DNA from: Dehalococcoidia bacterium
GTDB lineage: Bacteria > Chloroflexota > Dehalococcoidia > UBA1151 > UBA1328
NCBI GenBank assembly: GCA_030745955.1
Contig: JASLNQ010000015.1
Span: 1 to 15,985 of the forward strand
Direction of reading: 5' to 3'
DNA length: 15,985 bases
Shown here: piece after piece, positions 1-7,000 of the stretch
Position numbering within the stretch: the stretch's first letter is position 1
Layout of the letters: each line of letters opens with the position of its first letter
The notes under the pieces: model-generated
What the model saw: the letters and a program-made list of their open reading frames with translations, nothing else
Database searches by the model: none
What the model was told of the DNA's origin: nothing
Translations under genes and position numbers: made by a program

Positions 1-100
1 TTTCAGATCGATTTCCCGAGCGCAGTCATCCGAGCCGGGGGACTCGGGGGTCGCGGTACTCGCGAATCGACGGGTGTTGGCGCTCCCGGGTATCACCCAC

Positions 101-130
101 ACCCCAGCCCTCTCCCTCAAAGAGGAAAGG
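101..130. repeat. CCCTCTCCCT-type short inverted repeat
   Basis: The spacer holds a CCTCT (109-113) and AGAGG (121-125) inverted repeat with a 7-nt loop, within a C-rich then purine-rich stretch. This composition resembles the dispersed C-rich/G-rich intergenic hairpins common in many bacterial genomes. A related hairpin lies at 11583-11603. The leftmost 200 bases otherwise show no recognisable gene: all three plus frames are open for at least 160 bases, but their translations are low-complexity Pro/Arg/Gly text with no family resemblance. Confidence 0.4.
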
Positions 131-161
131 AACCCGGCACAGGGCACCGGCGCACGGCGTC

Positions 162-167
162 TATAAT
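162..167 (+). promoter_or_regulatory. Possible -10 element for the flavin reductase gene
   Basis: A perfect TATAAT lies 36 bases before the TTG start at 204. No good -35 hexamer is visible 16-18 bases upstream, so the assignment rests on the -10 match and its position in a GC-rich spacer. Confidence 0.4.
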
Positions 168-203
168 CCAACCTTCGGATCCGCAGGGCAGGGGGCTGAA
201 GTT

Positions 204-716
204 TTGCTAACAACCGAATCCATCGGTGAGTTGTTCCGTGACGCATGGTCGAGGTTCGCGACGGGGGTCACAGTAATCACCACGATCGAGCCGGGTGGAG
301 CAGTTCACGGAATGACCGCGAGCAGCGTCGCCTCGGTTTCACTTGATCCTCTGCTCGTTCTCGCAGTGACCGGAGAGGAACGGCAATCGCACGGCTTGAT
401 CGAATCCACCGGACGCTTCGGAATGAGTATTCTCCACACCAGCCAAACACACATCGCGAAACACTTCGCAACTCCGCCTGCAGACCGCGGAGAGATCGAT
501 TCACAGCACATCACGGTGCTATCGAACATGCCCGTCATTGCCGGCTCGATAGCGGCAATGGACTGCAGGGTCGTGGCGGCGCATGAAGCAGGCGATCACA
601 CGGTGTTCATCGGCGAAGTCGAGGCGATCACGGTCGGGAAGGGTGGACCACTCGTCTGGTTCCAGCGTCAATTCGGCGGCTTCTCCGATCCTGCCACCGA
701 TCGCGACTCCGGTTAG
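204..716 (+). CDS. Flavin reductase-like (FMN-binding) domain protein
   Basis: A 170-residue protein that is essentially one flavin-reductase-like domain (split-barrel FMN-binding fold, as in HpaC and related NAD(P)H:flavin oxidoreductases). Visible hallmarks are RFATGVTVIT near residues 17-26 and GMTASSVASVSLDPLLVLAV at 36-55, typical of the flavin-contacting region, with a C-terminal aromatic WFQRQFGGF. Family members use NAD(P)H to reduce free FMN/FAD for a partner monooxygenase, or are short-chain flavoproteins; which applies here cannot be read from sequence, and no oxygenase partner is nearby. The start is TTG at 204, preceded by a purine-rich GCAGGGGG that can act as a ribosome binding site; no other in-frame start exists upstream in the window. 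The next gene starts 8 bases after the stop, suggesting co-transcription. Confidence 0.85.
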   Translation: MLTTESIGELFRDAWSRFATGVTVITTIEPGGAVHGMTASSVASVSLDPLLVLAVTGEERQSHGLIESTGRFGMSILHTSQTHIAKHFATPPADRGEIDSQHITVLSNMPVIAGSIAAMDCRVVAAHEAGDHTVFIGEVEAITVGKGGPLVWFQRQFGGFSDPATDRDSG

Positions 717-724
717 GCGCTGGC

Positions 725-2170
725 ATGCGCATCGCTGCAGTTTCCGTCGCCCCGCTATTCCCCGACTACGTTGTCGGCGGTTCCCAGAAAATCCTCACCG
801 ATATCGCAGGTGGGCTAAAGCTGTCGGGTCACGACATCCGCATCTGGTGCACCGGAACCGACCGGCACGACGGTACCTTCGAACTGGAAGGTGTTCCGGT
901 TCACCCCGAACTACGACTACGGGGTACATTTCCTGCCACGCACCAGGTTTCACCCACCGCCCTCGCCCGGACCGCTGACATGCTGCGAACTGCCACCGAC
1001 TGGGCCGACCGTGTGTACCTGCATGCCGACGCCGTCTATCTTCGGCATGCGCTCGAAGGTGCTGCGATCGTCCGTTCGATCCACGACTTCACCTACGAGG
1101 AGGCACTGCTTTCCGCACTCACTCTGCCCGCCGACGCGACGATCGTACCGAGTGATTACCTGAAGCGGTGCATCGAGGTGACAGTTGCGCTATTGGGAAA
1201 AAACACCGTCGAACCGGTTGTCGCCATACCCAACGGAATCCCGTTGCCGGAGACCGCCCCGGAACCGGTACTGCCGCCCGGGATTGAACCACGGGGCGAA
1301 AATGACCTGGTACTGCTGTTCCCCCATCGGCCCGAACCTACCAAGGGTGTCCGCGAGGCGATGCAGACAGCGGTCGAGGTCCAGCGGCTTGAGCCCACAC
1401 GAAATGCCAGGTTGTTGATGCCTGCCTATCCAGCGGGAATTGAACTGGACGATGCAACGGGATCTGCGCAGGAAATTTGGCAAGTTGCCCGGTCCGTGGG
1501 AGCAGAAGAGCTTGTAGAGCTTCACGGCTGGCTCGGTCCTGCCGACATGCCCGGATACTACGCAGCCGGTGACGTAACGCTCTGCATCGGGTCGTTCATC
1601 GAATCGTTTGGCCTCGTTCCGGTCGAATCGGTTGTCAACGGCACACCGGCAGTTTGTTCTCGGGTGGGAGCACTGCGAGACTTCGCGCCCATCGATGGAA
1701 TTACACTCGTCCCATATGGCCAGATCAGTACCGCTGCCGATGCAACGCAGGCCGCAGTTGCACACGCCGGTGAAGACACAGGCCACACCCCGAGCCGAAA
1801 CAAGGCCGGAACCGCACAGAAAGCCCTGGCCGCAGGGCGCGTGCAAATAGCATCACGGTTTTCGTTTGATTTGATGATTTCACGGTACGAATCAGTGATC
1901 ACCGGTCCGCTGGCCGCACGCCGGTCGGTCCGGGTCGACAACGCTGGCTGGCTCGAACTGACCCCGTGGTGCGATATCCAGGGTGACCACATCTACGACG
2001 ATTACGCGGCGTCCTCACACCCACTCACGCAAGTCATATCAGCCCTCGAAGCGGGCCGTGGTCGGATTAAGGCCGAATCAATAATGGCGACCGGCAACAC
2101 CGGACTGGCCGGCGAAATCGAGGAAGCAAGAAGCACGGGCATACTCGTCCCGCGATTCGTGATCGAATAG
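725..2170 (+). CDS. GT4-type glycosyltransferase with extra C-terminal domain
   Basis: A 481-residue GT-B-fold glycosyltransferase of the GT4 (group 1) type, expected to be cytoplasmic or membrane-peripheral and to transfer a sugar from a nucleotide-sugar donor. The N-terminal donor-independent domain opens with a Rossmann strand and GGSQKILTDIAGGLKLSGHD (about residues 18-37). The C-terminal domain has FPHRPEPTKGV and the donor-binding E-x7-E motif in ESFGLVPVE, with glutamates at residues 293 and 301. After the GT fold, the last roughly 80 residues (about 399-481) form an acidic, mostly alpha-helical segment not expected in a minimal GT4 enzyme. The ATG follows the flavin reductase stop by 8 bases. 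Acceptor and donor are unknown. The gene is convergent with glutamate dehydrogenase. Confidence 0.85.
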   Translation: MRIAAVSVAPLFPDYVVGGSQKILTDIAGGLKLSGHDIRIWCTGTDRHDGTFELEGVPVHPELRLRGTFPATHQVSPTALARTADMLRTATDWADRVYLHADAVYLRHALEGAAIVRSIHDFTYEEALLSALTLPADATIVPSDYLKRCIEVTVALLGKNTVEPVVAIPNGIPLPETAPEPVLPPGIEPRGENDLVLLFPHRPEPTKGVREAMQTAVEVQRLEPTRNARLLMPAYPAGIELDDATGSAQEIWQVARSVGAEELVELHGWLGPADMPGYYAAGDVTLCIGSFIESFGLVPVESVVNGTPAVCSRVGALRDFAPIDGITLVPYGQISTAADATQAAVAHAGEDTGHTPSRNKAGTAQKALAAGRVQIASRFSFDLMISRYESVITGPLAARRSVRVDNAGWLELTPWCDIQGDHIYDDYAASSHPLTQVISALEAGRGRIKAESIMATGNTGLAGEIEEARSTGILVPRFVIE

Positions 2171-2194
2171 CCAGTCCGGAACCTCACGAGTCCG

Positions 2195-2217
2195 GCGCCA
2201 CCGCACCCGGGTGTCGC
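2195..2217. terminator. Candidate hairpin between convergent genes
   Basis: GCGCCACC (2195-2202) can pair with GGTGTCGC (2210-2217) around a 7-nt loop with one C/T mismatch. It lies between the glycosyltransferase stop and the end of the glutamate dehydrogenase gene. A perfect CACCCGGGTG palindrome (2204-2213) overlaps it. There is no T-run on either strand, so this is only a weak intrinsic terminator candidate. Confidence 0.3.
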
Positions 2218-3464
2218 TAACCCACGTAACCCCGAATCTTGATCGCCTCTGCCACACGGCTCACTGCCACCTCGAAAGCCGCCTCACGCATAGTCGATCC
2301 TGTTCGCTCCGCCTGGGCCTTCGTCACGTCGTAGGCATCGTTCATCTTCCGGTCGAGCTCCCGGTTGACTCGTTCCAACTCCCAGTTGAACACCTGCACG
2401 TTCTGGGCCCACTCGAAGTAGGAAGCGACAACACCACCCGCATTCGCAAGAATGTCGGGAACCACGACCTTGTTGGCATCGACCAGGACTTCGTTCGCTT
2501 CGGTAGTGGTCGGACGGTTTGCACCCTCGACGATTATTCCGGCCTTGATATTCGAGGCATTCTGTAACGTAATCACGTCTTCGATCGCTGCCGGGATCAG
2601 GACATCGCACTCGAGCTCGAGCAGGTCGTCGTTATCGAGCTTGTCTGCGTCGTCGAAATCGGAAACAATTCCTCCTTCGACAACAATTCGCTCAAGCTCG
2701 GGGACATCGAGACCCGACGTATTGATTATGGCGCCGTCGACATCCGACACCGCGATCACCTTCGCCCCGTAGTCGAACATCGTCCGTGCCGCCGCCGATC
2801 CGACCGCCCCGAAACCCTGGACCACCACAGTGCTCTCATCCGGTGTCGACCCGCTGTCGACAACGGCCCGGCAACCGGTGATAGCCGAACCCCTCCCCGG
2901 AGCCTCAGCCCGGCCAAGCGATCCACCCAGCTCAATCGGCTTGCCAGTCACAATCCCCGGGGTATGTCCGTGGATCGTGCCGTATGAGTCCATGATCCAT
3001 GCCATCGTCTGGGCTGTCGTGCCAAGGTCCGGCGCAGGAATATCCCTGTTCACCCCTATCACGTGGTGAATGCTCATCGTGTAGCGCCGGGTCAACCGGT
3101 TGAGTTCCTGGCTTGAAAGCTCCCTTGGATTGACCGAAACACCGCCCTTCGCTCCACCAAACGGCACATCGGCGAGGGCTGTCTTCCAGGTCATCAGCAT
3201 CCCGAGCGCCCGTGTGTGGTCCAGGTCGGCGTTGGGGTGGTACCTGATCCCGCCCTTGTAAGGTCCCCGCGCCGCGTTGTGCTGCGAACGGTAGCCCCTG
3301 AATACCTGGACCTCACCGTCGTCCATCATGATCGGGAGCCCGACCTGGATCTCCCGCCATGGCTCGACCAACACCTGTCGCATGTCGTCTTCGAGGCCGA
3401 GTTTCTCGACCGCGGCATCGACGCTGGCGATCGTGCCGTCGAGCATAGAGTTGTCCTGGGCCAC
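2217..3464 (-). CDS. gdhA: Glu/Leu/Phe/Val-family dehydrogenase, probable glutamate dehydrogenase
   Basis: A complete 415-residue enzyme that interconverts glutamate with 2-oxoglutarate and ammonium using NAD(P)H, linking carbon and nitrogen metabolism. Family hallmarks in order: PYKGGIRYHP (K70), MTWKTALADVPFGGAKGG with substrate lysine K94 and catalytic lysine K106, DIPAPDLGT with D146, then the Rossmann motif GFGAVG (217-222) followed by AVSDVDG. Late motifs include IVEGANRPTT and PDILANAGGV. The loop usually read EATGRG is EAPGRG here, as in some archaeal and bacterial subgroups. Length is normal. The start is GTG at 3464, supported by AGGAG seven bases upstream. Leucine or phenylalanine dehydrogenase activity cannot be fully excluded, but length and the long N-terminal domain favour glutamate. 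It is divergent from rplU. Confidence 0.93.
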   Translation of the reverse strand: MAQDNSMLDGTIASVDAAVEKLGLEDDMRQVLVEPWREIQVGLPIMMDDGEVQVFRGYRSQHNAARGPYKGGIRYHPNADLDHTRALGMLMTWKTALADVPFGGAKGGVSVNPRELSSQELNRLTRRYTMSIHHVIGVNRDIPAPDLGTTAQTMAWIMDSYGTIHGHTPGIVTGKPIELGGSLGRAEAPGRGSAITGCRAVVDSGSTPDESTVVVQGFGAVGSAAARTMFDYGAKVIAVSDVDGAIINTSGLDVPELERIVVEGGIVSDFDDADKLDNDDLLELECDVLIPAAIEDVITLQNASNIKAGIIVEGANRPTTTEANEVLVDANKVVVPDILANAGGVVASYFEWAQNVQVFNWELERVNRELDRKMNDAYDVTKAQAERTGSTMREAAFEVAVSRVAEAIKIRGYVG

Positions 3465-3520
3465 GTTTTTACTCCTACCAGCCCTTAGTGAAACCGAGCG
3501 TTTATGATCAGGAAAGCGGT

Positions 3521-3543
3521 TTATTGTCGTTTGTCGGCAATAA
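3521..3543. promoter_or_regulatory. Inverted repeat in the gdhA-rplU divergent spacer
   Basis: TTATTG (3521-3526) and CAATAA (3538-3543) form an inverted repeat with an 11-base spacer that itself holds TGTCG twice. It sits 57 bases upstream of the gdhA start on the minus strand and just upstream of the rplU promoter, so it could be an operator. No regulator is identifiable. Confidence 0.25.
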
Positions 3544-3559
3544 TCCCGGCGAATTCAAA

Positions 3560-3589
3560 TTGACCGTGTCGATTGCTCATACTTAGAAT
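3560..3589 (+). promoter_or_regulatory. Sigma-70-like promoter for the ribosomal protein operon
   Basis: TTGACC (3560-3565) and TAGAAT (3584-3589) are separated by 18 bases, giving 5/6 matches in each hexamer. The predicted transcript would begin near 3596 with a leader of about 27 bases before the rplU ATG, too short for an elaborate ribosomal-protein leader structure. Confidence 0.65.
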
Positions 3590-3622
3590 AGCTGGGTTGG
3601 GCAACGAACAGATGGCAGAAAA

Positions 3623-3946
3623 ATGACAACAGACTACGCAATTATCCACACAGGTGGAAAACAGTATCGGGTACGCGAAGGCGACACCCTCGATGTTGAA
3701 CGCCTCGCTGGTGAGGTTGGATCGGACATCACGTTCGACCGCGTTCTGATGACCTCGGTGGACGGCAAACTCAGCATTGGGACACCCGCAGTGACGGGCG
3801 CATCGGTAACCGGTGAGATCGCCGACCACACCAAGGCCGACAAGGTCATTTCACTGCGTTTCAAGAACAAGACCCGCCAGCGCGTGAAGCGCGGCCACCG
3901 GCAGCCCCTCACGTCGGTCACAATCAAGAAGATTTCGACGAAATAA
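3623..3946 (+). CDS. rplU: Large-subunit ribosomal protein bL21
   Basis: A 107-residue protein of normal bL21 length, an rRNA-binding component of the 50S subunit. Recognised by YAIIHTGGKQYRVREGD near the N-terminus and by the basic C-terminal GHRQPLTSVTIKKI. It is the first gene of a rplU-rpmA-rpmE-DUF1385 unit on the plus strand. rplU-rpmA adjacency is the usual bacterial arrangement. The ATG at 3623 lies about 27 bases from the predicted transcription start; the Shine-Dalgarno match is weak. Confidence 0.97.
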   Translation: MTTDYAIIHTGGKQYRVREGDTLDVERLAGEVGSDITFDRVLMTSVDGKLSIGTPAVTGASVTGEIADHTKADKVISLRFKNKTRQRVKRGHRQPLTSVTIKKISTK

Positions 3947-3984
3947 TCCCCCACTGCATCTCTGTAGCAGACTGGAACATCTAA

Positions 3985-4245
3985 ATGGCACATAAAAAAG
4001 GTGGCGGGACGTCCCGTAACGGTCGCGACAGCGCAGGCAAGCGATTGGGCGTCAAGGCCTTTGCAGGCGAAACGGTTACAGCCGGCGCGATCATCGTTCG
4101 GCAGCGGGGCACGAAATTTCACCCGGGCCTGCATGTTGGGATCGGGCGCGACCACACCATCTACTCTCTCGTCGACGGACAGGTCAGGTTCGACCACCGG
4201 GCGAAAGACAAGAAGCGAGTGAACGTCGACCCTTCGGAGTCCTAA
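3985..4245 (+). CDS. rpmA: Large-subunit ribosomal protein bL27
   Basis: An 86-residue protein starting [20 protein letters not shown], the near-invariant bL27 N-terminus that reaches toward the peptidyl-transferase centre of the 50S subunit. There is no Firmicutes-type cleavable N-terminal extension, so the mature glycine-rich end follows the initiator Met directly. [20 protein letters not shown] and [12 protein letters not shown] confirm the family. It starts 38 bases after rplU and is followed by rpmE 44 bases on, so the three r-protein genes are probably co-transcribed. Confidence 0.97.
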   Translation: MAHKKGGGTSRNGRDSAGKRLGVKAFAGETVTAGAIIVRQRGTKFHPGLHVGIGRDHTIYSLVDGQVRFDHRAKDKKRVNVDPSES

Positions 4246-4250
4246 TCAGT

Positions 4251-4286
4251 CGAAGCAGGCGAAGCAGACGAGTCAGGCGATAGTAA
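4251..4286 (+). repeat. Degenerate 9-bp tandem repeat between rpmA and rpmE
   Basis: Consecutive 9-mers read CGAAGCAGG (4251-4259), CGAAGCAGA (4260-4268), CGAGTCAGG (4269-4277) and a decayed CGATAGTAA (4278-4286). They fill almost the whole spacer before the rpmE ATG at 4290. Copies carry purine-rich AGG cores that could act as alternative or stand-by ribosome binding sites. Confidence 0.55.
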
Positions 4287-4289
4287 GTT

Positions 4290-4511
4290 ATGAAAGCCAA
4301 CATTCACCCTAAATACCACGAGAACGCCACTGTCACATGTGCTTGCGGCAACTCGTGGGAAGTTGGATCGACCCAGGAGAGCCTCCGGACCGAAATCTGC
4401 AGCAAGTGCCACCCGTTCTGGACCGGCGAGCAGCGAATCGTCGACACCGAGGGCCGTGTCGAGCGCATGATGCGCCGATACAACCTGGGTGGCCCCGGCA
4501 CCAAGAGCTAG
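4290..4511 (+). CDS. rpmE: Large-subunit ribosomal protein bL31, zinc-binding form
   Basis: A 73-residue bL31 of the 50S subunit. It keeps the C+ zinc ligands: C17 and C19 (CACGN) and C37 and C40 ([10 protein letters not shown]), so it is the zinc-containing type rather than the zinc-free YtiA type. The N-terminal [17 protein letters not shown] and C-terminal [12 protein letters not shown] are typical. The start is ATG, preceded by the 9-bp repeat tract. The TAG stop is followed in the same reading frame, 39 bases later, by the probable start of the DUF1385 gene. Confidence 0.97.
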   Translation: MKANIHPKYHENATVTCACGNSWEVGSTQESLRTEICSKCHPFWTGEQRIVDTEGRVERMMRRYNLGGPGTKS

Positions 4512-4516
4512 AGACG

Positions 4517-4535
4517 GGGGCGCCGCCGGCACCCC
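4517..4535 (+). other. GC-rich hairpin between rpmE and the DUF1385 gene
   Basis: GGGG-C-GCC (4517-4524) can pair with GGC-A-CCCC (4528-4535) around a 3-nt loop with one C/A mismatch. It starts 5 bases after the rpmE stop and ends 15 bases before the TTG start of the next gene. With no T-run it is not a convincing terminator; it may affect translation or mRNA processing. Confidence 0.35.
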
Positions 4536-4550
4536 TGGTTCACCCTCGCA

Positions 4551-5561
4551 TTGTCTACAGCACAGGGTTTGCAGAATCCACCGGTCCTGTACGGCGGCCA
4601 GGCCGTCATCGAAGGGGTGATGATCCGCGGCCGGAGCCGCGCTGCCCTCGCCGTGCGTCGACCCGATGGCACCATCATCCGGCGGTCGATTCCGCTTGAG
4701 AACTGGGCAAATTCCACGTTCCGGCAGATAACGCTGGTCCGTGGCGTGCTGGTCTTGCTCGAAACCCTTCTGGTCGGCATGAAGTCCCTCACCATTTCGG
4801 CAAACGAAGCCGCTATCGATGAAAATCCCGAAGACGACGAGCAAATTTCATCCTTTGCGATGGCCACGTTGCTTACCGTGTCGCTCCTCCTGGGTATCGT
4901 AATTTTCTTCCTGGTGCCTGTTTTCGCGTCGCGAATTGTCGAAAACGCAGGAGCGAACAACTTCGGCGCCAATCTTGTCGAGGGCCTTCTTCGCCTCGGT
5001 CTGTTCATCGGCTATGTATGGGTCATCGGTCAGATGAACGACATCAAAAGGGTCTTCGGATACCACGGCGCCGAACACATGGTCGTTCACGCTTACGAAG
5101 CCCGGGAACCACTCACCACCGAATCGGTCCGTCGCTTCTCACCGGCCCATCCCCGCTGCGGAACATCGTTCCTGATGACGGTCGTCCTGGTCAGCATCAT
5201 CCTGTTCATGTTCTTCCCACGTGACCCGTTCTGGTTCCTCGTGGTCTCGCGAATCATCCTGGTCCCAATTATCGCCGGTATCAGCTACGAGTTCATTCGC
5301 TACGCCGGAACTCACCAGGACAACATCTGGATTCGGATCTTCAACTCACCCAACCTGCTCCTCCAGGACCTGACTACGCGCCGGCCTGACGAAGGAATGA
5401 TGGAAGTGGCGATCACCGCAATCGAGTATGCAATCGCGCTTGATGATGGTCGCGCCACGCCGAACGACGAATCCTCGACACTGGCCACGGAGCCGTACGA
5501 GCCGACAGACGGCCCGATTGCCAGCGAGCCTGAGCCCCCCGACGGCTCACCCGGTTTCTAA
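4551..5561 (+). CDS. DUF1385 (YqhQ-like) integral membrane protein
   Basis: A 336-residue DUF1385/COG3872 protein, related to Bacillus YqhQ; the family is described as a predicted metal-dependent membrane enzyme of unknown reaction. Hallmarks: [14 protein letters not shown] (14-27), [17 protein letters not shown] (64-80), the [14 protein letters not shown] block (171-184) and [11 protein letters not shown] (197-207), whose His, Glu and Cys residues are candidate metal ligands. Hydrophobic stretches at about 103-127, 146-160, 207-222 and 228-245 are probable membrane segments. The last 60 or so residues are acidic, Pro-rich and likely disordered. The start is inferred as TTG at 4551: it is the only start between the rpmE stop and the conserved YGGQA motif, but it has no visible Shine-Dalgarno. 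rpmE-DUF1385 adjacency recurs in other bacteria, often followed by prfA, which is absent here. Its stop overlaps the hisIE stop. Confidence 0.88.
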   Translation: MSTAQGLQNPPVLYGGQAVIEGVMIRGRSRAALAVRRPDGTIIRRSIPLENWANSTFRQITLVRGVLVLLETLLVGMKSLTISANEAAIDENPEDDEQISSFAMATLLTVSLLLGIVIFFLVPVFASRIVENAGANNFGANLVEGLLRLGLFIGYVWVIGQMNDIKRVFGYHGAEHMVVHAYEAREPLTTESVRRFSPAHPRCGTSFLMTVVLVSIILFMFFPRDPFWFLVVSRIILVPIIAGISYEFIRYAGTHQDNIWIRIFNSPNLLLQDLTTRRPDEGMMEVAITAIEYAIALDDGRATPNDESSTLATEPYEPTDGPIASEPEPPDGSPGF

Positions 5562-6184
5562 CGGCGGCGTTCTGCCAGCGCTGCCCAAACCCTGTCGGCC
5601 GGTACGTCCCGCGCAGCCAGCAACACCATCGAGTGGTAAAGCAGGTCCGCCATTTCGTTCGCCACGTCTTCGTCGGTCTGGCTGACCGATGCGATGGCAA
5701 CCTCGCCCGCCTCTTCCACAACCTTCTGTGCCACACGCCCGGGTCCCTCTTCAAGGAGTTCGACGGTGTAAGACCCTTCCGGCTTCTCGGCGGCGCGCTG
5801 TCTGATAACTTCGATGAGCTCGGACAAAACACCCGGCCCCGGCGTTACCCCGGTACCTTTCGCTTCGAGCGAATCCGTATCCAGCTCGCCAGCGTCAAAA
5901 CACGATTCCGCCCCTGTGTGACAGGCCGGCCCTACCGGGTTGGCCTTCACCAGCAGGGTGTCGCTATCGCAGTCGTGTCGAACCTCAGCGACTTTCAGGA
6001 AATTACCGGACGTCTCGCCCTTGTGCCACAGCTCCTGCCGACTGCGGGAGTAGAACCAAACATCGGGACCTGCAAGCGTTCGCTGCAGGGCCTCTTCGTT
6101 CATGTATGCGTGCATCAAAACGCGACCTGAATCGGCATCTTGAACGATCGCCGGGATCAGCCCGCGGTCGTTGAACTGGATCAT
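5558..6184 (-). CDS. hisIE: Bifunctional phosphoribosyl-AMP cyclohydrolase / phosphoribosyl-ATP pyrophosphatase
   Basis: A 208-residue fusion carrying steps 2 and 3 of histidine synthesis in the cytoplasm. The N-terminal HisI domain (about 1-110) has [19 protein letters not shown] (43-61), the DCDSD metal motif (71-75) and the zinc-ligand cysteines C72, C88 and C95. The C-terminal HisE domain (about 118-208) has the four-helix NTP pyrophosphohydrolase motif EEAGE (157-161) and NEMADLLYH (176-184). The ATG at 6184 is preceded by AGGAAG. It is the last gene of the minus-strand his cluster, 60 bases after the HAD gene. Its TAG stop shares a 4-base CTAA with the TAA stop of the convergent DUF1385 gene, leaving no room for a dedicated terminator. 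Confidence 0.96.
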   Translation of the reverse strand: MIQFNDRGLIPAIVQDADSGRVLMHAYMNEEALQRTLAGPDVWFYSRSRQELWHKGETSGNFLKVAEVRHDCDSDTLLVKANPVGPACHTGAESCFDAGELDTDSLEAKGTGVTPGPGVLSELIEVIRQRAAEKPEGSYTVELLEEGPGRVAQKVVEEAGEVAIASVSQTDEDVANEMADLLYHSMVLLAARDVPADRVWAALAERRR

Positions 6185-6244
6185 CTCGAACTTCCTCGTG
6201 CACTACGGCTCCGACGCCCTGTGCGGATACTGCCAGACGGCCAA

Positions 6245-6997
6245 CTAGCCGCTGATGTGATCGAGGATATCCGAAAGTTCGCGGAGATCGGTGATTTCTA
6301 TATCGGGTTCCGGCTCGCGATCCACCTCTTCGCCATTACGGTTGATCCACACCGTGGTGGCGCCCGCACGGTAACCACCAAGCACATCGTCGAACAGCTG
6401 GTCGCCTACATACCAGGTCTTCTTCGGGTCGCTGCCGAGCCCTTCAAACAGGTGCTCGAAGGCGGCCAGTGCAGGCTTGTAGACACGTGCCGATTCCGAA
6501 CTGGCAACGAAGTCGAACTCCAGTCCGGCACTCGCCAGGAGCGGTCGCAGTCCGTCGTCATCGGCATTGGAAAACACGCCCAGCTTCACCCGGCCCCTCA
6601 GCAGCTCCAGCGCCTCGACCGTGTCCGGGTAGATCGGTCGGTCGGTCATGTGCATTGACGAGCGGTGACCGGCCGCGGCAGCGTCGGCATCGATGCCAAG
6701 ATCGTCGAACACACGCTGGAAGCACTCGGTCCAGGCTTGCCGGTACGACTTGAACGGGGGACTGTTGTACGGCCGCCCGAGATCGGTCCTGATCTTGCGG
6801 AAGTTGACCTCGTACTTGCGCCACCGGGTCCACAGTTTCTCTGCGTCGAGCGGCAGTTTCTGCGCTTCGATGATCTCGCCGAATGCAAGCTTCCAGTCGT
6901 CGTGCGAGTTGTCGAACAGGGTCCGGTAGCAATCGAACGCGATCGCCTCGGGCATGTCAGGCTGCCCGGATCCACCGAGACGGAGAGTCACTGCCAA
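6245..6997 (-). CDS. HAD-superfamily hydrolase, haloacid dehalogenase-like
   Basis: A 250-residue HAD hydrolase. The nucleophile motif is FDCYRTLFD with D22; the +2 position is Tyr (Y24) rather than the Asp of HAD phosphatases, and Arg replaces the usual Gly of D-x-Y-G-T-L. Later motifs are VFSNAD (S143, N144), the lysine in RVYKP (K174) and GDQLFDD (D199, D203, D204), followed by GYRAGATTVWINR. An alpha-helical cap lies between about 30 and 125. The D-x-Y form resembles 2-haloacid dehalogenase-type proteins, though such annotations rarely prove the substrate. The start is TTG at 6997: GGGAGG lies 8 bases upstream inside hisF, and the hisF stop is only 3 bases before. An ATG at 6955 would keep all HAD motifs but has no good ribosome site. 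The position between hisF and hisIE suggests, but does not show, a role tied to histidine synthesis. Confidence 0.87.
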   Translation of the reverse strand: MAVTLRLGGSGQPDMPEAIAFDCYRTLFDNSHDDWKLAFGEIIEAQKLPLDAEKLWTRWRKYEVNFRKIRTDLGRPYNSPPFKSYRQAWTECFQRVFDDLGIDADAAAAGHRSSMHMTDRPIYPDTVEALELLRGRVKLGVFSNADDDGLRPLLASAGLEFDFVASSESARVYKPALAAFEHLFEGLGSDPKKTWYVGDQLFDDVLGGYRAGATTVWINRNGEEVDREPEPDIEITDLRELSDILDHISG

Positions 6998-7000
6998 GGA

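Noticed and set aside
1..203. Open frames at the left edge that could be the end of an upstream gene
   Set aside because: All three plus frames are open for at least 160 bases, the translations are low-complexity, and the region contains a repeat and a -10-like element.
1190..1846. A 218-residue minus-strand open frame inside the glycosyltransferase
   Set aside because: It is opposite a good GT4 gene and starts without a ribosome site; its Cys/Arg-rich translation is typical of an antisense shadow.
725..2170. Reading the flavin reductase and glycosyltransferase as one functional pathway
   Set aside because: Their closeness suggests co-transcription, but nothing in either sequence links a flavin reductase to glycosyl transfer.
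3634..4197. A 187-residue minus-strand open frame across rplU and rpmA
   Set aside because: It overlaps two universally conserved ribosomal protein genes and has no family resemblance.
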